The notes under the pieces: generated by a model | Told to the model about the DNA's origin: nothing | Seen by the model: the letters and a program-made list of their open reading frames with translations, nothing else | Databases searched by the model: none | Made by a program: the position numbers and the translations under genes | Source: Rhodococcus rhodochrous | Lineage (GTDB): Bacteria > Actinomycetota > Actinomycetes > Mycobacteriales > Mycobacteriaceae | Assembly (NCBI RefSeq): GCF_900187265.1 | Contig: NZ_LT906450.1 | Location: 4,579,444-4,643,443, forward strand | Direction: 5' to 3' | Length of the DNA stretch: 64,000 bases | In this document: positions 9,285-18,380 of the stretch, piece by piece | Layout: each line of letters starts with the position of its first letter | How positions within the stretch are numbered: position 1 is the stretch's first letter

Positions 9285-11054
9285 CTACCCCCTCAGCCAT
9301 CGCCCCGCCGCCTCGACGGCAGGGGCGGAGCCGTCCGCCCCCGACACGAACACCGCAAAGGCAAGATTATCCTGTGATCCGATAAACCAGCCGTGCGCCC
9401 CGACGTTGTCACCGTACTCCGCCGTCCCCGTCTTCCCCATCAGATCGGGAATGTCGCGCAACGTGCCGGCTGTACCCTCGATCACAGTCTCGCGCATCAT
9501 CTCTCGCAGTGCCGCGAGCACGTTCTCGGGCATCGGTTCGGCCTCCCGATCCGCGGTCGCCGGCTGCCCCTCCACGATCGTCGGAACCGGCGTGCGGCCG
9601 TTCGCCACCGCGGCTGCGACCAGCGCCATCCCGAACGGCGACGCCGTCACCTGCCCCTGTCCGATCGCTGCCTCCACGCGGGCAGCATCGGTGTCGGCGA
9701 CCGGCACGTCACCCGTGACCGTGACGAGACCGGGCGTGACGTAATCGATGCCGAGACCGAAGCGTTCCGCAGTGGCGCGCAGGGCGTCGGGCGGCAGGTC
9801 CAGAGCGAGCTGCCCCATCGTCGTATTGCACGAGAACGCGAACGCGGTGTGCAGCGGCACCGGGCCGAGATCGAAGTTCTCGTCGTTGGGGATCGTGCGC
9901 GAACCGATCGAGGCGATGCCCGGGCACGGCAGCACGGTGTCGGGTTCGGCGAGCCCGGCATCGAGCGCCGCCGCGGTCGTCACCACCTTGAACGTCGACC
10001 CCGGCGGATAGAGGCCGGTCGCGGCGATCGGCCCCTCGGCGTCGGCCGCGTCGTTCTGGGCCATCGTGCGGATCGCGCCCGTCGAAGGTTCGATCCCGAC
10101 GATCACCGCGGGCGTGTCGAAACCTGCGAGGACCTCCTCGGCCCGTCGCTGCAGGTCGAGGTCGATCGTGCTGGTCAGGTCGGGTGCCTCCGGTCCCGCT
10201 TCGCCGGCGACCTGGCTCGTCGTGCCGTCCGCCGCGACCCGCCGGATCACCCAGCCGGCCGAGGCATCCTGCCCCTCCTGCCAGAGTTCGGCGAGACCGG
10301 ACCACACGGGCGAGGCGAGATCGCGCTCGGTGGTGAGCAGGCGGGTCTGCGGCACGAGCGTCACGCCGGGCAGCGCGGCGAGGCGATCCTCGATCGGCGC
10401 GAGGTCCTCCTCACGGAGCGTGATCACTCCCGCAGTACCGCCGGCGGCCGCCGCGACCTGCTCGGCGAGGCTCTCCGCCGTGATCGTCGGGACGACCGTG
10501 GCCAGCACGGGAGCGACCGCGGCGGGATCGGCGGTGGCATCCAGGTTCACGACGGTGACGACCTGCTCCCCCATGAGCGGCTGCCCGGCCCGGTCGAAGA
10601 TCGTCGGCGGGGCGCCGACGGTGGTCAGATACTCCAGCGACGCGCCGCCCGCCAGTTCCGGCGACAGCACCGCGGGATCCCAGCGGATCCGCCACGCGTC
10701 GGCCTCCGGATCCTCCGTCGCGCTGCCGGTGGTGCGGTACGACCAGTCGCGGCCCTCCCCGAAGGTCCACGTCACGTCGAGGTCGAAGGTGTCGCCGTCG
10801 CCCGTCCCCGCGACACTCACGGTCGGATCGTCGTGGCCGAGCCCGGCGAAGAGGGCGTCGATCGCGGACTCCGCGGCCACCGGATCGGTGGTCAGCGCCG
10901 CCGCCCCGGAGACGTCGCCGGCGTCGAGAGCGGCAGCGAACTCCTCCGCGATCGTCTCGGGCTGATCGGGGCCGGTCGCACACGCCGACAGCGACAGCAC
11001 CGTGGCTGCCGCGACACCCATACCAATCAGTCGGATCCGCACGGTCCCGATCAT
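9285..11054 (-). CDS. class B-like penicillin-binding lipoprotein (D,D-transpeptidase, Rv2864c type)
   Basis: 589 residues with a lipoprotein signal (LSLSAC, Cys25), then an NTF2-like MecA_N domain (about 30-140), a PBP dimer region, and the transpeptidase domain. All active-site motifs are present: STFK at 353-356 (nucleophile Ser353), SCN at 407-409 and KTG at 540-542. It should cross-link peptidoglycan outside the membrane and bind beta-lactams; Rv2864c of M. tuberculosis is the nearest family I recognise. It lies directly upstream of the inactive paralogue with a 78-bp gap, so both may be co-transcribed. It is divergent from the ABC-F gene with a 192-bp gap in which I see no clear regulatory signal. 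Confidence 0.87.
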   Translation of the reverse strand: MIGTVRIRLIGMGVAAATVLSLSACATGPDQPETIAEEFAAALDAGDVSGAAALTTDPVAAESAIDALFAGLGHDDPTVSVAGTGDGDTFDLDVTWTFGEGRDWSYRTTGSATEDPEADAWRIRWDPAVLSPELAGGASLEYLTTVGAPPTIFDRAGQPLMGEQVVTVVNLDATADPAAVAPVLATVVPTITAESLAEQVAAAAGGTAGVITLREEDLAPIEDRLAALPGVTLVPQTRLLTTERDLASPVWSGLAELWQEGQDASAGWVIRRVAADGTTSQVAGEAGPEAPDLTSTIDLDLQRRAEEVLAGFDTPAVIVGIEPSTGAIRTMAQNDAADAEGPIAATGLYPPGSTFKVVTTAAALDAGLAEPDTVLPCPGIASIGSRTIPNDENFDLGPVPLHTAFAFSCNTTMGQLALDLPPDALRATAERFGLGIDYVTPGLVTVTGDVPVADTDAARVEAAIGQGQVTASPFGMALVAAAVANGRTPVPTIVEGQPATADREAEPMPENVLAALREMMRETVIEGTAGTLRDIPDLMGKTGTAEYGDNVGAHGWFIGSQDNLAFAVFVSGADGSAPAVEAAGRWLRG

Positions 11055-11246
11055 GCCTGCACTTTCGAGCCCGTGCCTGTTATTGCAGGTAGAAGTCGGG
11101 GTGAAATATTCGGTTGCATACCGGACGGTGCGGGATCACCATGGTGTTCGCATCCCGTACCCGTCGATCGGAGAAGTCCGTTGCTCCTGTGAGAGGTCCC
11201 GTCCCCGCGCACTCGCGCAATCGAGCCTCACCCTTCTGGAGCCATC

Positions 11247-12782
11247 ATGTCTTCATCCGGTATCACGCTGTCCGCACTCTCCTACGTCCATCCGGACGGC
11301 ACCGTCGCCGTGCAGGATCTCGACGCCGTCGTCCCGGCCGGGCGGATCGGCCTGGTGGGCCGCAACGGAAGTGGGAAGACCACCCTGCTCCGGCTCATCG
11401 CGGGTGAACTCCGCCCGACCTCCGGTTCGTCGACGGTGCGCGGACGAGTCGCCTATCTCCCTCAGGACGTGACCCTCGATCCGACGGTGCCGGTCGATTC
11501 CGTCCTCGGCATCGGAGAGATCCGGAAGTCGCTGCGACGCATCGAATCCGGATCGTTCGACGATCGGGACTTCGAGGTCGTCGCCGACCGGTGGGACATC
11601 GAGGACCGCGCCCTCGCGCTCATGCATCGCGTCGGCCTCGACCGGATCCTGCACGACGCCGGGGATTTCGATCGCACCGTCGGTCAGCTCTCCGGCGGCG
11701 AGACGGTGCTGCTCGCCTTCACCGCACGCCTGCTCGACGAGCCGGACGTGCTGCTGCTCGACGAGCCGACGAACAATCTCGACGCCGACGGGCGTGCGCG
11801 CCTGCAGGATGCGCTCGACCGGTTCCCGGGCACGGTGCTCGTCGCCGGGCACGACCGGGAACTGCTCGACCGCACGGACTCGATCGCCGAACTGCGCAAC
11901 GGCGCGTTGCGCCTGTTCGGCGGCGGATTCGGCGAGTACGAACGGATCGTCGCGGAGGAACAGGAGGCGGCGCGGGCAGCGGTGCGGGACGCCCGCAACG
12001 ACGTGCGACGCCAGGCACGCGAACTGGCGGCGGCACACGTCACGATCGCCCGGCGGCAACGCTACGGGCAGAAGATGTACGAGCAGAAGCGCGAACCCAA
12101 GATCGTCATGGGCGCGCGCAAACGGCAGGCGCAGGAATCCGCCGGGCGTTTCCGCCGCGAACACGAGGAGGATCTGACCACTGCACGGGAGAACCTGGAC
12201 CGCGCGAAGGACGCGGTGCGCGACGATCCGGAGATCCGCATCGACCTGCCCGGGACCGCGGTTCCGCCCGGCCGGCGTGTGGCGGACGCACCGCTCGAGA
12301 TCGTCGGGCCGGAGCGGATCGCGCTGCGCGGGCCCAACGGATCGGGGAAGACGACCCTGCTGCACCGCATCGTCGAGGCGGAACCCCACGTTCCCTTCGC
12401 ATTGCTCCCGCAGCGGCTCGACATCTTCGACGACGACCGTTCGGTCGCGGAGAACGCCGAGGATCGGGCGCCGCACCTGACTCCGCAGCAGGTGCGGGCG
12501 CGTCTGGCGCGCTTCCTGTTCCGCGGCCGTCACGCCGAGGTCGCCGTGGGAGCGCTGTCGGGTGGGGAACGACTGCGGGCCGCGCTCGCGATCGTGCTCG
12601 CGGCCGATCCCGCTCCGCAGTTGCTGCTGCTGGACGAGCCCACCAACAACCTCGACCTGGCAGGCCTCGCACACCTGATCCAGGCCCTGCGCGCCTACAG
12701 CGGTGCGCTCGTGGTGGTCTCGCACGACGAACGATTCCTCGAGGAGGTGATGGTGGATCGGTCGGTCGAACTCGAAAGATGA
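11247..12782 (+). CDS. ABC-F family ATPase (ribosome-associated, possible antibiotic resistance)
   Basis: 511 residues with two nucleotide-binding domains and no membrane segments. Domain 1 has Walker A GRNGSGKTT, signature LSGGE and Walker B LLLLDEPTNNLD; domain 2 has GPNGSGKTT, LSGGE and the same Walker B. An Arg/Lys-rich linker (about residues 230-320) fits the P-site tRNA-interaction motif. ABC-F proteins act on the ribosomal E site; some protect against macrolides, lincosamides or pleuromutilins, others act in translation control. Which kind this is cannot be decided from sequence. The ATG has only a weak Shine-Dalgarno. The alpha/beta hydrolase follows 22 bp later and may be co-transcribed. 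Confidence 0.85.
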   Translation: MSSSGITLSALSYVHPDGTVAVQDLDAVVPAGRIGLVGRNGSGKTTLLRLIAGELRPTSGSSTVRGRVAYLPQDVTLDPTVPVDSVLGIGEIRKSLRRIESGSFDDRDFEVVADRWDIEDRALALMHRVGLDRILHDAGDFDRTVGQLSGGETVLLAFTARLLDEPDVLLLDEPTNNLDADGRARLQDALDRFPGTVLVAGHDRELLDRTDSIAELRNGALRLFGGGFGEYERIVAEEQEAARAAVRDARNDVRRQARELAAAHVTIARRQRYGQKMYEQKREPKIVMGARKRQAQESAGRFRREHEEDLTTARENLDRAKDAVRDDPEIRIDLPGTAVPPGRRVADAPLEIVGPERIALRGPNGSGKTTLLHRIVEAEPHVPFALLPQRLDIFDDDRSVAENAEDRAPHLTPQQVRARLARFLFRGRHAEVAVGALSGGERLRAALAIVLAADPAPQLLLLDEPTNNLDLAGLAHLIQALRAYSGALVVVSHDERFLEEVMVDRSVELER

Positions 12783-12804
12783 GCCGTTCGGAGATACTGC
12801 TGGG

Positions 12805-13617
12805 ATGAGCCACGCGACGAATCCCGCCGACGGCACCCGGATCCGGTTCACCACGGCAGGCCCCGAGGGGGCACCGGTCGTGCTGCTGGTCCACGGCAGT
12901 GCCCTGTCGTCGGCGGTGTGGCGGGCCTTCGGCTACGTGAAGGCGCTCGGCGGGGATTTCCGGCTGGTCATGCCCGATCTGCGTGGCCACGGCCGCAGCG
13001 ACACCCCGCACGACGAGGACGCGTATGCGATGGACGCGATCGTCGGGGACCTGCTCGCCGTACTGGACGCGGCGGGAGCCGACCGGGTGCACTACGTCGG
13101 CTATTCGTTCGGCGCCCGTGCGGGTCTCGCGCTCGCCGTCGCCGCCCCGGAGCGGTTGGCGAGCCTGACCCTGCTCGGCGGGAGCGCACGCCCCCAGCAG
13201 GGATCGATGGACGCGATGTTCTTCCCCGGCACCGTCGACGTGCTCGAGCGCGAGGGCATGGACGGTTTCATCCGTGCCTGGGAGGAAAGGCGTCGCACAC
13301 CGGTCGATCCCGCGACGCGCTCGGCCTTCCTGAAGAACGACGCGCAGGCTCTCGCCGCCTATTTCCGCCGGTCGGATCGGGAACCGGGGATCGACGACGA
13401 GATGCTCGCCGGCATCGACGTGCCCGTGCTCGCCGTCGTCGGATCGGACGATCGCCTGCGCGTGGAGGACACCCGCGCGTTGTCGCGCACCGTCCCCGGT
13501 GCGCGACTCGCGATCCTGCGCGGGGTGGACCATGCCGAGACGGTCTCGGCCGCACTGCCTGCGGTCGAGACCTTCCTCTCGGCACGCGCCGGCCGGAAAC
13601 CGACCGACACGCGCTGA
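12805..13617 (+). CDS. alpha/beta hydrolase
   Basis: 270 residues with a single alpha/beta-hydrolase fold. The oxyanion motif VHGSA lies near residue 30, the nucleophile elbow GYSFGA gives the catalytic Ser near 100, GSDD near 215 supplies the acid, and VDHAE near 243 the His. There is no signal peptide, so it is cytoplasmic. Substrate unknown; esterase or lactonase activity is plausible. It follows the ABC-F gene by 22 bp and is convergent with the TetR gene. Confidence 0.8.
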   Translation: MSHATNPADGTRIRFTTAGPEGAPVVLLVHGSALSSAVWRAFGYVKALGGDFRLVMPDLRGHGRSDTPHDEDAYAMDAIVGDLLAVLDAAGADRVHYVGYSFGARAGLALAVAAPERLASLTLLGGSARPQQGSMDAMFFPGTVDVLEREGMDGFIRAWEERRRTPVDPATRSAFLKNDAQALAAYFRRSDREPGIDDEMLAGIDVPVLAVVGSDDRLRVEDTRALSRTVPGARLAILRGVDHAETVSAALPAVETFLSARAGRKPTDTR

Positions 13618-13633
13618 TACTCGGTTCGGGCGC

Positions 13634-14386
13634 TCAGGCCGGGACGACGACCTGTTCCCGCGGTGTCATCGCCGGCACCGCCCGGGACTGCTGCGCCCTC
13701 CGGTGCGGTGCGACCACGGCCTTCTCCTGCGCAGCACGGGCCACCGCCTGCTGCCGGCCTGCTCCGGATGCCTCCGCGAGCAGCGCCGACACCGACCGCT
13801 TCATGACCTCGACGGCCTCGGGCACCGACAGGCGCAGTACGTCCCGCAGCGATACCCAGGTGGGCCAGGTCGTCGACACTCCCAGCAGGTTCTCGATGTG
13901 GGTGCGGACGGTGTCGTCGACGCCCTCGAACTGGTCGGAGAACAACGCCCTGATCTCGTATCGTGCCCGGTCGAGATAGCGCAGGCGGTTGCGCTGCAAT
14001 TCGCGCGAGAACGGCGCGCGGATCTCGGACGACCGCGCGAACGGCGCGATGTATTCGAGCAGTTCCGCCCGCTGCCGGCAATAGGCGTCGATCCGTTCGT
14101 CGAGCGGCAGCGACGGATCGATCGGCTCGTAGGCGTCGTCCTGGCGCCGCATCAGTTCGGCACCGGTGGCGGCGAACAGCGTCTCGAGATCGCCGAAGTG
14201 TCCCCACAACGATCGCAGGGACACCCCCGCCCGCGAGGCGATCTGCGCCCCTGTGGGTTTGAGCTCTCCCGCCCTGATGAGCGCGATATGAGCTTCTATG
14301 ACGGCCTGCCGGGTGCGCTCTGCGCGAGCGCTCCTGCCGTCCGTCGTGACCGACGGCTTGTCGCCGTCCTTTCGTTCCGCGTACAT
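13634..14386 (-). CDS. TetR family transcriptional regulator
   Basis: 250 residues. The N-terminal helix-turn-helix spans about residues 22-70 (TRQAVIEAHIALIRAG ... RAGVSLRSLWGHFGDLETLF). The ligand domain and a long basic tail (VAPHRRAQQSRAVPAM) follow. It lies 166 bp downstream of the acyl-CoA dehydrogenase on the same strand, so it could control that gene, but no effector can be named. A GGGGA-N7-TCCCC dyad at 14487-14503 in the gap before it is a possible binding site. Confidence 0.8.
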   Translation of the reverse strand: MYAERKDGDKPSVTTDGRSARAERTRQAVIEAHIALIRAGELKPTGAQIASRAGVSLRSLWGHFGDLETLFAATGAELMRRQDDAYEPIDPSLPLDERIDAYCRQRAELLEYIAPFARSSEIRAPFSRELQRNRLRYLDRARYEIRALFSDQFEGVDDTVRTHIENLLGVSTTWPTWVSLRDVLRLSVPEAVEVMKRSVSALLAEASGAGRQQAVARAAQEKAVVAPHRRAQQSRAVPAMTPREQVVVPA

Positions 14387-14486
14387 CGCTCCCCCGATTT
14401 CCGCTCGGATTCCCCTCCGGACCGGTCACTCCCCTCGTCGGTGACCGGCATAACTTTTCTCATGGCGAACAATAGTCGACACAGCA

Positions 14487-14503
14487 GGGGAATTGTCATC
14501 CCC
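14487..14503. promoter_or_regulatory. GGGGA-N7-TCCCC dyad upstream of the TetR gene
   Basis: A 5-bp inverted repeat in the 166-bp gap between the acyl-CoA dehydrogenase stop and the TetR start. AATTGTC occurs inside it and again 20 bp later. It could be an autoregulatory operator; support is weak. Confidence 0.3.
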
Positions 14504-14552
14504 CCTCCGGAAATTGTCCTATTTGCGAATATTGAGCGGCCGTATGCAGGGC

Positions 14553-15779
14553 TTACTGGGCGAGCAATCCCTTCGCGATATGTGTTACTTGAATTTCGTT
14601 ACTACCGGCGTAGATCATCAGCGATTTCGCATCGCGCGCGAGTTGTTCGACGCGATATTCGGCCATGTATCCGTTTCCCCCGAACAGCTGCACGGCCTCC
14701 ATCGCCACCTCCGTCGCCGCCCGCGACGAGTACAACTTCATCGCCGATGCCTCCGACAGGCTCACCGGTTTCCCTGCCTGCGCGCGCTCGATCGCGCTGA
14801 AGACCATGTTGCGGACGTTCACCCGCGCGATCTCCATCTCGGCGAGCTTGAGCTGGATCAACTGGAACTGCGCGATCTCCTTGCCCCAGAGCTTCCGCGA
14901 CTTCGCGTACTCGGTGCACAGCTTCAGGCACTGCTCGATGATGCCCAGAGCCAGATAGGCGATGCCGATACGTTCGGTGGCGAAGGACTCGCGCGCGCTG
15001 TCCTTGCCGTCGCTGCGACCGCCCTCCTCGGTCTCCCCCAGCAGCCGGTCGCGGGTCAGGCGCACATTGTCGAAGAACAACTCACCCGTCGGCGAGGAGT
15101 TCATGCCCATCTTCTTGAAGGGCGGGCTCTGGGTGAGCCCCTCCATGCCCTTGTCCAGCACGAATGCGAGCACCTTGCGGTCGCGGCGATCCACCGAGGG
15201 ATCGCCTTCGTCGAGCTTCGCGTACACGATGATCACGTCGGCGTACGGACCGTTGGTGATGAAGGTCTTCTGGCCGTTGAGGATGTAGTCCTCCCCGTCG
15301 CGGCGCACCGTCGTCTTCATCCCGCCGAACGCATCGGAACCCGAATCGGGCTCGGTGATCGCCCACGCACCGACCTTCTCGAAGGTCACCAGCTCGGGCA
15401 GCCACCGCTTCTTCTGCGCGAGAGTGCCGCGGCTGCGGATCGTGCCCGCCGTCAGGCCCAGGCTGACGCCCAGCGAGGCGATGAGTCCGAGACTCACCCC
15501 GGCGATCTCGATGTTGAGCAACGCCGCCATCCCCGGAGAACCGCCGGTACCCCCGGACGACCCCGAAGGCTTCTCTCCGCGTTCCTCTTTCGCGAGGGCA
15601 CGTTCGAGCGACTCGCGGGCCATCTCGTCGATGCCGAAAGTCGCGTACAACTTCCGGATGATGTCGTACGGCGGCAATTCTCCCGACTCGAGACTGTCGA
15701 CGTGCGGACGGATTTCCTTCTCGATGAATCCGCGAAGTGCGTCGCGGAACATGAGGTCTGTGTCGGACCACTCGTACAT
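14553..15779 (-). CDS. acyl-CoA dehydrogenase (IVD/LCAD-type active site)
   Basis: 408 residues with the N-terminal helical domain, a beta domain marked by AWAITEPDSGSDA and LNGQKTFITNG, and a C-terminal domain with QLFGGNGYMAEY. An FAD flavoprotein that makes trans-2-enoyl-CoA. The usual catalytic Glu (YEGT) is Ala here (IYAGSNEIQ), but a Glu is present in helix G (ATERIGIA), the position used in isovaleryl- and long-chain acyl-CoA dehydrogenases. It is therefore likely active with branched or long acyl chains. A Gly/Ser-rich insert (about residues 70-84) is unusual. Its downstream neighbour is a TetR regulator. Confidence 0.85.
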   Translation of the reverse strand: MYEWSDTDLMFRDALRGFIEKEIRPHVDSLESGELPPYDIIRKLYATFGIDEMARESLERALAKEERGEKPSGSSGGTGGSPGMAALLNIEIAGVSLGLIASLGVSLGLTAGTIRSRGTLAQKKRWLPELVTFEKVGAWAITEPDSGSDAFGGMKTTVRRDGEDYILNGQKTFITNGPYADVIIVYAKLDEGDPSVDRRDRKVLAFVLDKGMEGLTQSPPFKKMGMNSSPTGELFFDNVRLTRDRLLGETEEGGRSDGKDSARESFATERIGIAYLALGIIEQCLKLCTEYAKSRKLWGKEIAQFQLIQLKLAEMEIARVNVRNMVFSAIERAQAGKPVSLSEASAMKLYSSRAATEVAMEAVQLFGGNGYMAEYRVEQLARDAKSLMIYAGSNEIQVTHIAKGLLAQ

Positions 15780-15912
15780 GCACCGAACATAGAACAGGTG
15801 TCGATTCCGTCCCGGCCTTTCGTCCCACTGGGCATCCGAAAACGCTCCACGTACAGCGTGCCGGTACTAGCCTTCGCCGCAGAGCACTCCGTCGGCGAGA
15901 GGGACATCGGAG

Positions 15913-17028
15913 ATGGTCGATTCGAGTGGGTTTGCCGGCACGGACGTCCTCGCCCTGCACATGGGCGACGGCCTGATCGCCGACCGCGCATCCGCGTGGT
16001 TCTTCGTCATCGCCGTGATCGGGGTCAGCATCGCCGCCTGGTACGCACGCAGCGACCTGAACAAGAGGTCGGTGCCCACGGCGGCGGCGGTCTGCGCCCT
16101 GTTGTTCGCCCTGCAGGTGGTCGACGTTCCGGTGCTGCCTGATGTCAGCGGCCATGTCGTGGGCGGCGCGCTCGCGGCGATCCTGCTCGGCCCGTTCGTG
16201 GGTGCGGTCGCATTGACGATCGTCCTCGTGGTGCAGGCCTTCGTCTTCGCCGACGGCGGCCTGTCGGCGCTGGGTGCCAACGTCACCAATATGGTGCTCG
16301 TCGCCATCGCCGCCGGTTTCCTCACCGCGACGGCACTGCGCGCACTGTGCGAACACCACGGTGTGCGGCGGTTCGTCATGCTCGGCCTGGTCTCGTTCGT
16401 CGCCGGATTCGTCTCGGTCCTCGCCGCCGTGACGGGTTTCGTCGTCGAGTACGCCCTCGGCGGCACCTTTGCGGTGCCGGTGTCGAACATCGGATTCCTC
16501 TACGCGACGCACATTCCCGTCGGGCTGGTCGAGGGTGTGGTGACGGCCGCCGTCGTGCTCGCCGTCGCGCGGGTCTCGCCGGAGTCCGTCCAACTCACGC
16601 GACTGCCGGTCAATCCTCTCGACGCGACCACGTCTCCGCCCCCGCCTCCGCGTCCGCGCGCTCGCGGGACGCTGTTCATCGGTTTGGCGTTCACCTCGCT
16701 CGTGGTCGCGGGGATCGTCGCGCCGCTCGCCGTCGACACCCCCGGCGCTCTCGAGGTGGCCACCACGCGGGGCTGTGAGATCGACTCGTTCGCCGAGGAT
16801 CTCACGGGCGACTGCATGGCCCGGGACGTCGAGGAACACCGACTCGCCGACAGCGCGCTGGCCGACTACACGATCGACGACCGCCCCGGTTCCACGGGTG
16901 TGGCCGCGGTGCTGGGGACGCTCGGCACCTTCGTCCTGGCCAGCGTGTGTTTCCGCGCTCTCGTGCCGCGGCCGGCGAGCACGTCCACCTCCGCCCCGAA
17001 GGCACCGCGGAGTACGCCTGCCGGCTAG
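15913..17028 (+). CDS. CbiM-CbiN/PDGLE fusion, solitary metal-ion (Co/Ni) transport membrane protein
   Basis: 371 residues. Residues 15-235 are the CbiM/NikM S-component of an energy-coupling-factor transporter, with the metal-site MHxxDG-like sequence LHMGDG, and further on SALGANVTNM. A Pro-rich linker (about 240-252) joins a CbiN/PDGLE-type tail with two helices and the PDGLE variant TPGALE. CbiM normally needs its first Met-His at the N-terminus. Here 14 residues precede the Leu-His that takes that place, so processing or a different start (CTG) is possible. No CbiQ permease or CbiO ATPase is nearby. Followed 67 bp later by the lipase gene. Confidence 0.75.
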   Translation: MVDSSGFAGTDVLALHMGDGLIADRASAWFFVIAVIGVSIAAWYARSDLNKRSVPTAAAVCALLFALQVVDVPVLPDVSGHVVGGALAAILLGPFVGAVALTIVLVVQAFVFADGGLSALGANVTNMVLVAIAAGFLTATALRALCEHHGVRRFVMLGLVSFVAGFVSVLAAVTGFVVEYALGGTFAVPVSNIGFLYATHIPVGLVEGVVTAAVVLAVARVSPESVQLTRLPVNPLDATTSPPPPPRPRARGTLFIGLAFTSLVVAGIVAPLAVDTPGALEVATTRGCEIDSFAEDLTGDCMARDVEEHRLADSALADYTIDDRPGSTGVAAVLGTLGTFVLASVCFRALVPRPASTSTSAPKAPRSTPAG

Positions 17029-17095
17029 GTGTCGCGTCCCACGAGCGGCAGCCCGCTCATCCGCCGATCGGTCGACCGAACGAGGGACCCACGTC

Positions 17096-18379
17096 ATGGC
17101 ACGTCGCACCACCGTCCGTCTCCCCCGTCGTCTCGTGATGGTCGCAGCGCTCGTGCTCGCCGGTGCCGTCGCTGCAACGGGCACCACCGCTGCACAACCG
17201 GTACAACAGATCCCGCTGCCGTCGGCGGACCCGTTCTACACCTTCGACGGAGCACTCGACGATGTCGCTCCGGGTACGGTGCTGCGGACGCGGGAGATGC
17301 CGTACGCAGCGCCGGATCTTCCGACACCGATCACCACCACGCAGGTGCTGTACCGGACCACCGACCAGCAGGGCGCACCCACCGTCACGGTCGCCACGGT
17401 GATCCGTCCCCTGCTGCCCGGTCCGGCGAAACTGTTGTCCTTCCACACCGCCTACGACGGTCTCGGTACCGAATGCGACCCCTCGTACACGCTCACCGGA
17501 CACGGATCGAGCCGCGCCGCACTCCTCGAACAGGGCGTGATCACCGGCTACCTCGCCGCCGGGTACAGCGTGGTGGTGCCCGACTACGAGGGAGAGGACC
17601 TCGCCTGGACTGTGGGACGGCAATCCGCCCATGCTGCGCTGGACGGGATCCGGGCCGCCGAGGCCGTACTGTCGCTCCCGGCGTCCACGCCGGTGGGGAT
17701 GATCGGGTATTCCGGCGGATCGGTGCCGACGCAGTGGGGTGCCGAGCTCGCGCCCCGATACGCACCGGAGTTGAACCTCGTCGGCGCGGCGGCCGGTGGC
17801 CTGCCGGTCGACCTCGCCCACAACCTCCCCTATGTCAGCGGCAGCGCCCACTGGGCCGGTGTGATCCCGGCACTGATCGTCGCGTATCAGCGCGCCTACG
17901 GCTTCGATCCCGACACCTTCCTGTCCGATCGCGGCCGGCAGGTCGTCGGGCAGGTCGAGTCGAACTGCATCGGTAACTTCGCCTCCGACTACCCCGGTCT
18001 GACCGACGCGGAGATGGTCCGTGCGCCCTACACGTCACTGCTCGACGTTCCCGAGGTGGTCGCCGCGATCGACGACAACATCATGGGAAGTGCAGGCACA
18101 CCTGCCGTTCCTGTCCTGCTCGCCGTCGGCAATGTCGACGGCACCGGGGATTCGGTCATGATCGCCGACGATGTGGAGGGGCTCGCCCGCGAATACTGCG
18201 ATCGCGGTGTGGCCGTGTCCTACGACGAGTACGCCGGACGGAACCACGCCGACGCCTTCTTCCCGTTCCAGGCCCAGGCGGCGCAGTTCCTGACGGAACG
18301 TTTCGCCGGCCTCGCGGCCGGAAGCGATTGCGATGCGGTCGGGCCGGGCAACGAACTGACGCCGACACCCGTTCCGTGA
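17096..18379 (+). CDS. secreted triacylglycerol lipase (LIP family)
   Basis: 427 residues. ATG 17096 has a GAGGG Shine-Dalgarno 9 nt upstream. The first 33 residues are a Sec signal peptide (basic start, hydrophobic core, TTAAQ cleavage region). The mature protein matches the secretory lipase family (PF03583): it has FHTAYDG near the oxyanion site, the nucleophile elbow GYSGGS, an Asp in GNVDGTGD and a His in GRNHADA. It should hydrolyse triglycerides or other esters outside the cell. Two Cys pairs may form disulfides. It ends one base before the convergent CocE/NonD gene. Confidence 0.85.
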   Translation: MARRTTVRLPRRLVMVAALVLAGAVAATGTTAAQPVQQIPLPSADPFYTFDGALDDVAPGTVLRTREMPYAAPDLPTPITTTQVLYRTTDQQGAPTVTVATVIRPLLPGPAKLLSFHTAYDGLGTECDPSYTLTGHGSSRAALLEQGVITGYLAAGYSVVVPDYEGEDLAWTVGRQSAHAALDGIRAAEAVLSLPASTPVGMIGYSGGSVPTQWGAELAPRYAPELNLVGAAAGGLPVDLAHNLPYVSGSAHWAGVIPALIVAYQRAYGFDPDTFLSDRGRQVVGQVESNCIGNFASDYPGLTDAEMVRAPYTSLLDVPEVVAAIDDNIMGSAGTPAVPVLLAVGNVDGTGDSVMIADDVEGLAREYCDRGVAVSYDEYAGRNHADAFFPFQAQAAQFLTERFAGLAAGSDCDAVGPGNELTPTPVP

Positions 18380-18380
18380 G

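Noticed and set aside
15082-17187. 701-codon open frame on the minus strand
   Set aside because: Antisense to the CbiMN gene and out of frame with the acyl-CoA dehydrogenase; compositionally a shadow frame.
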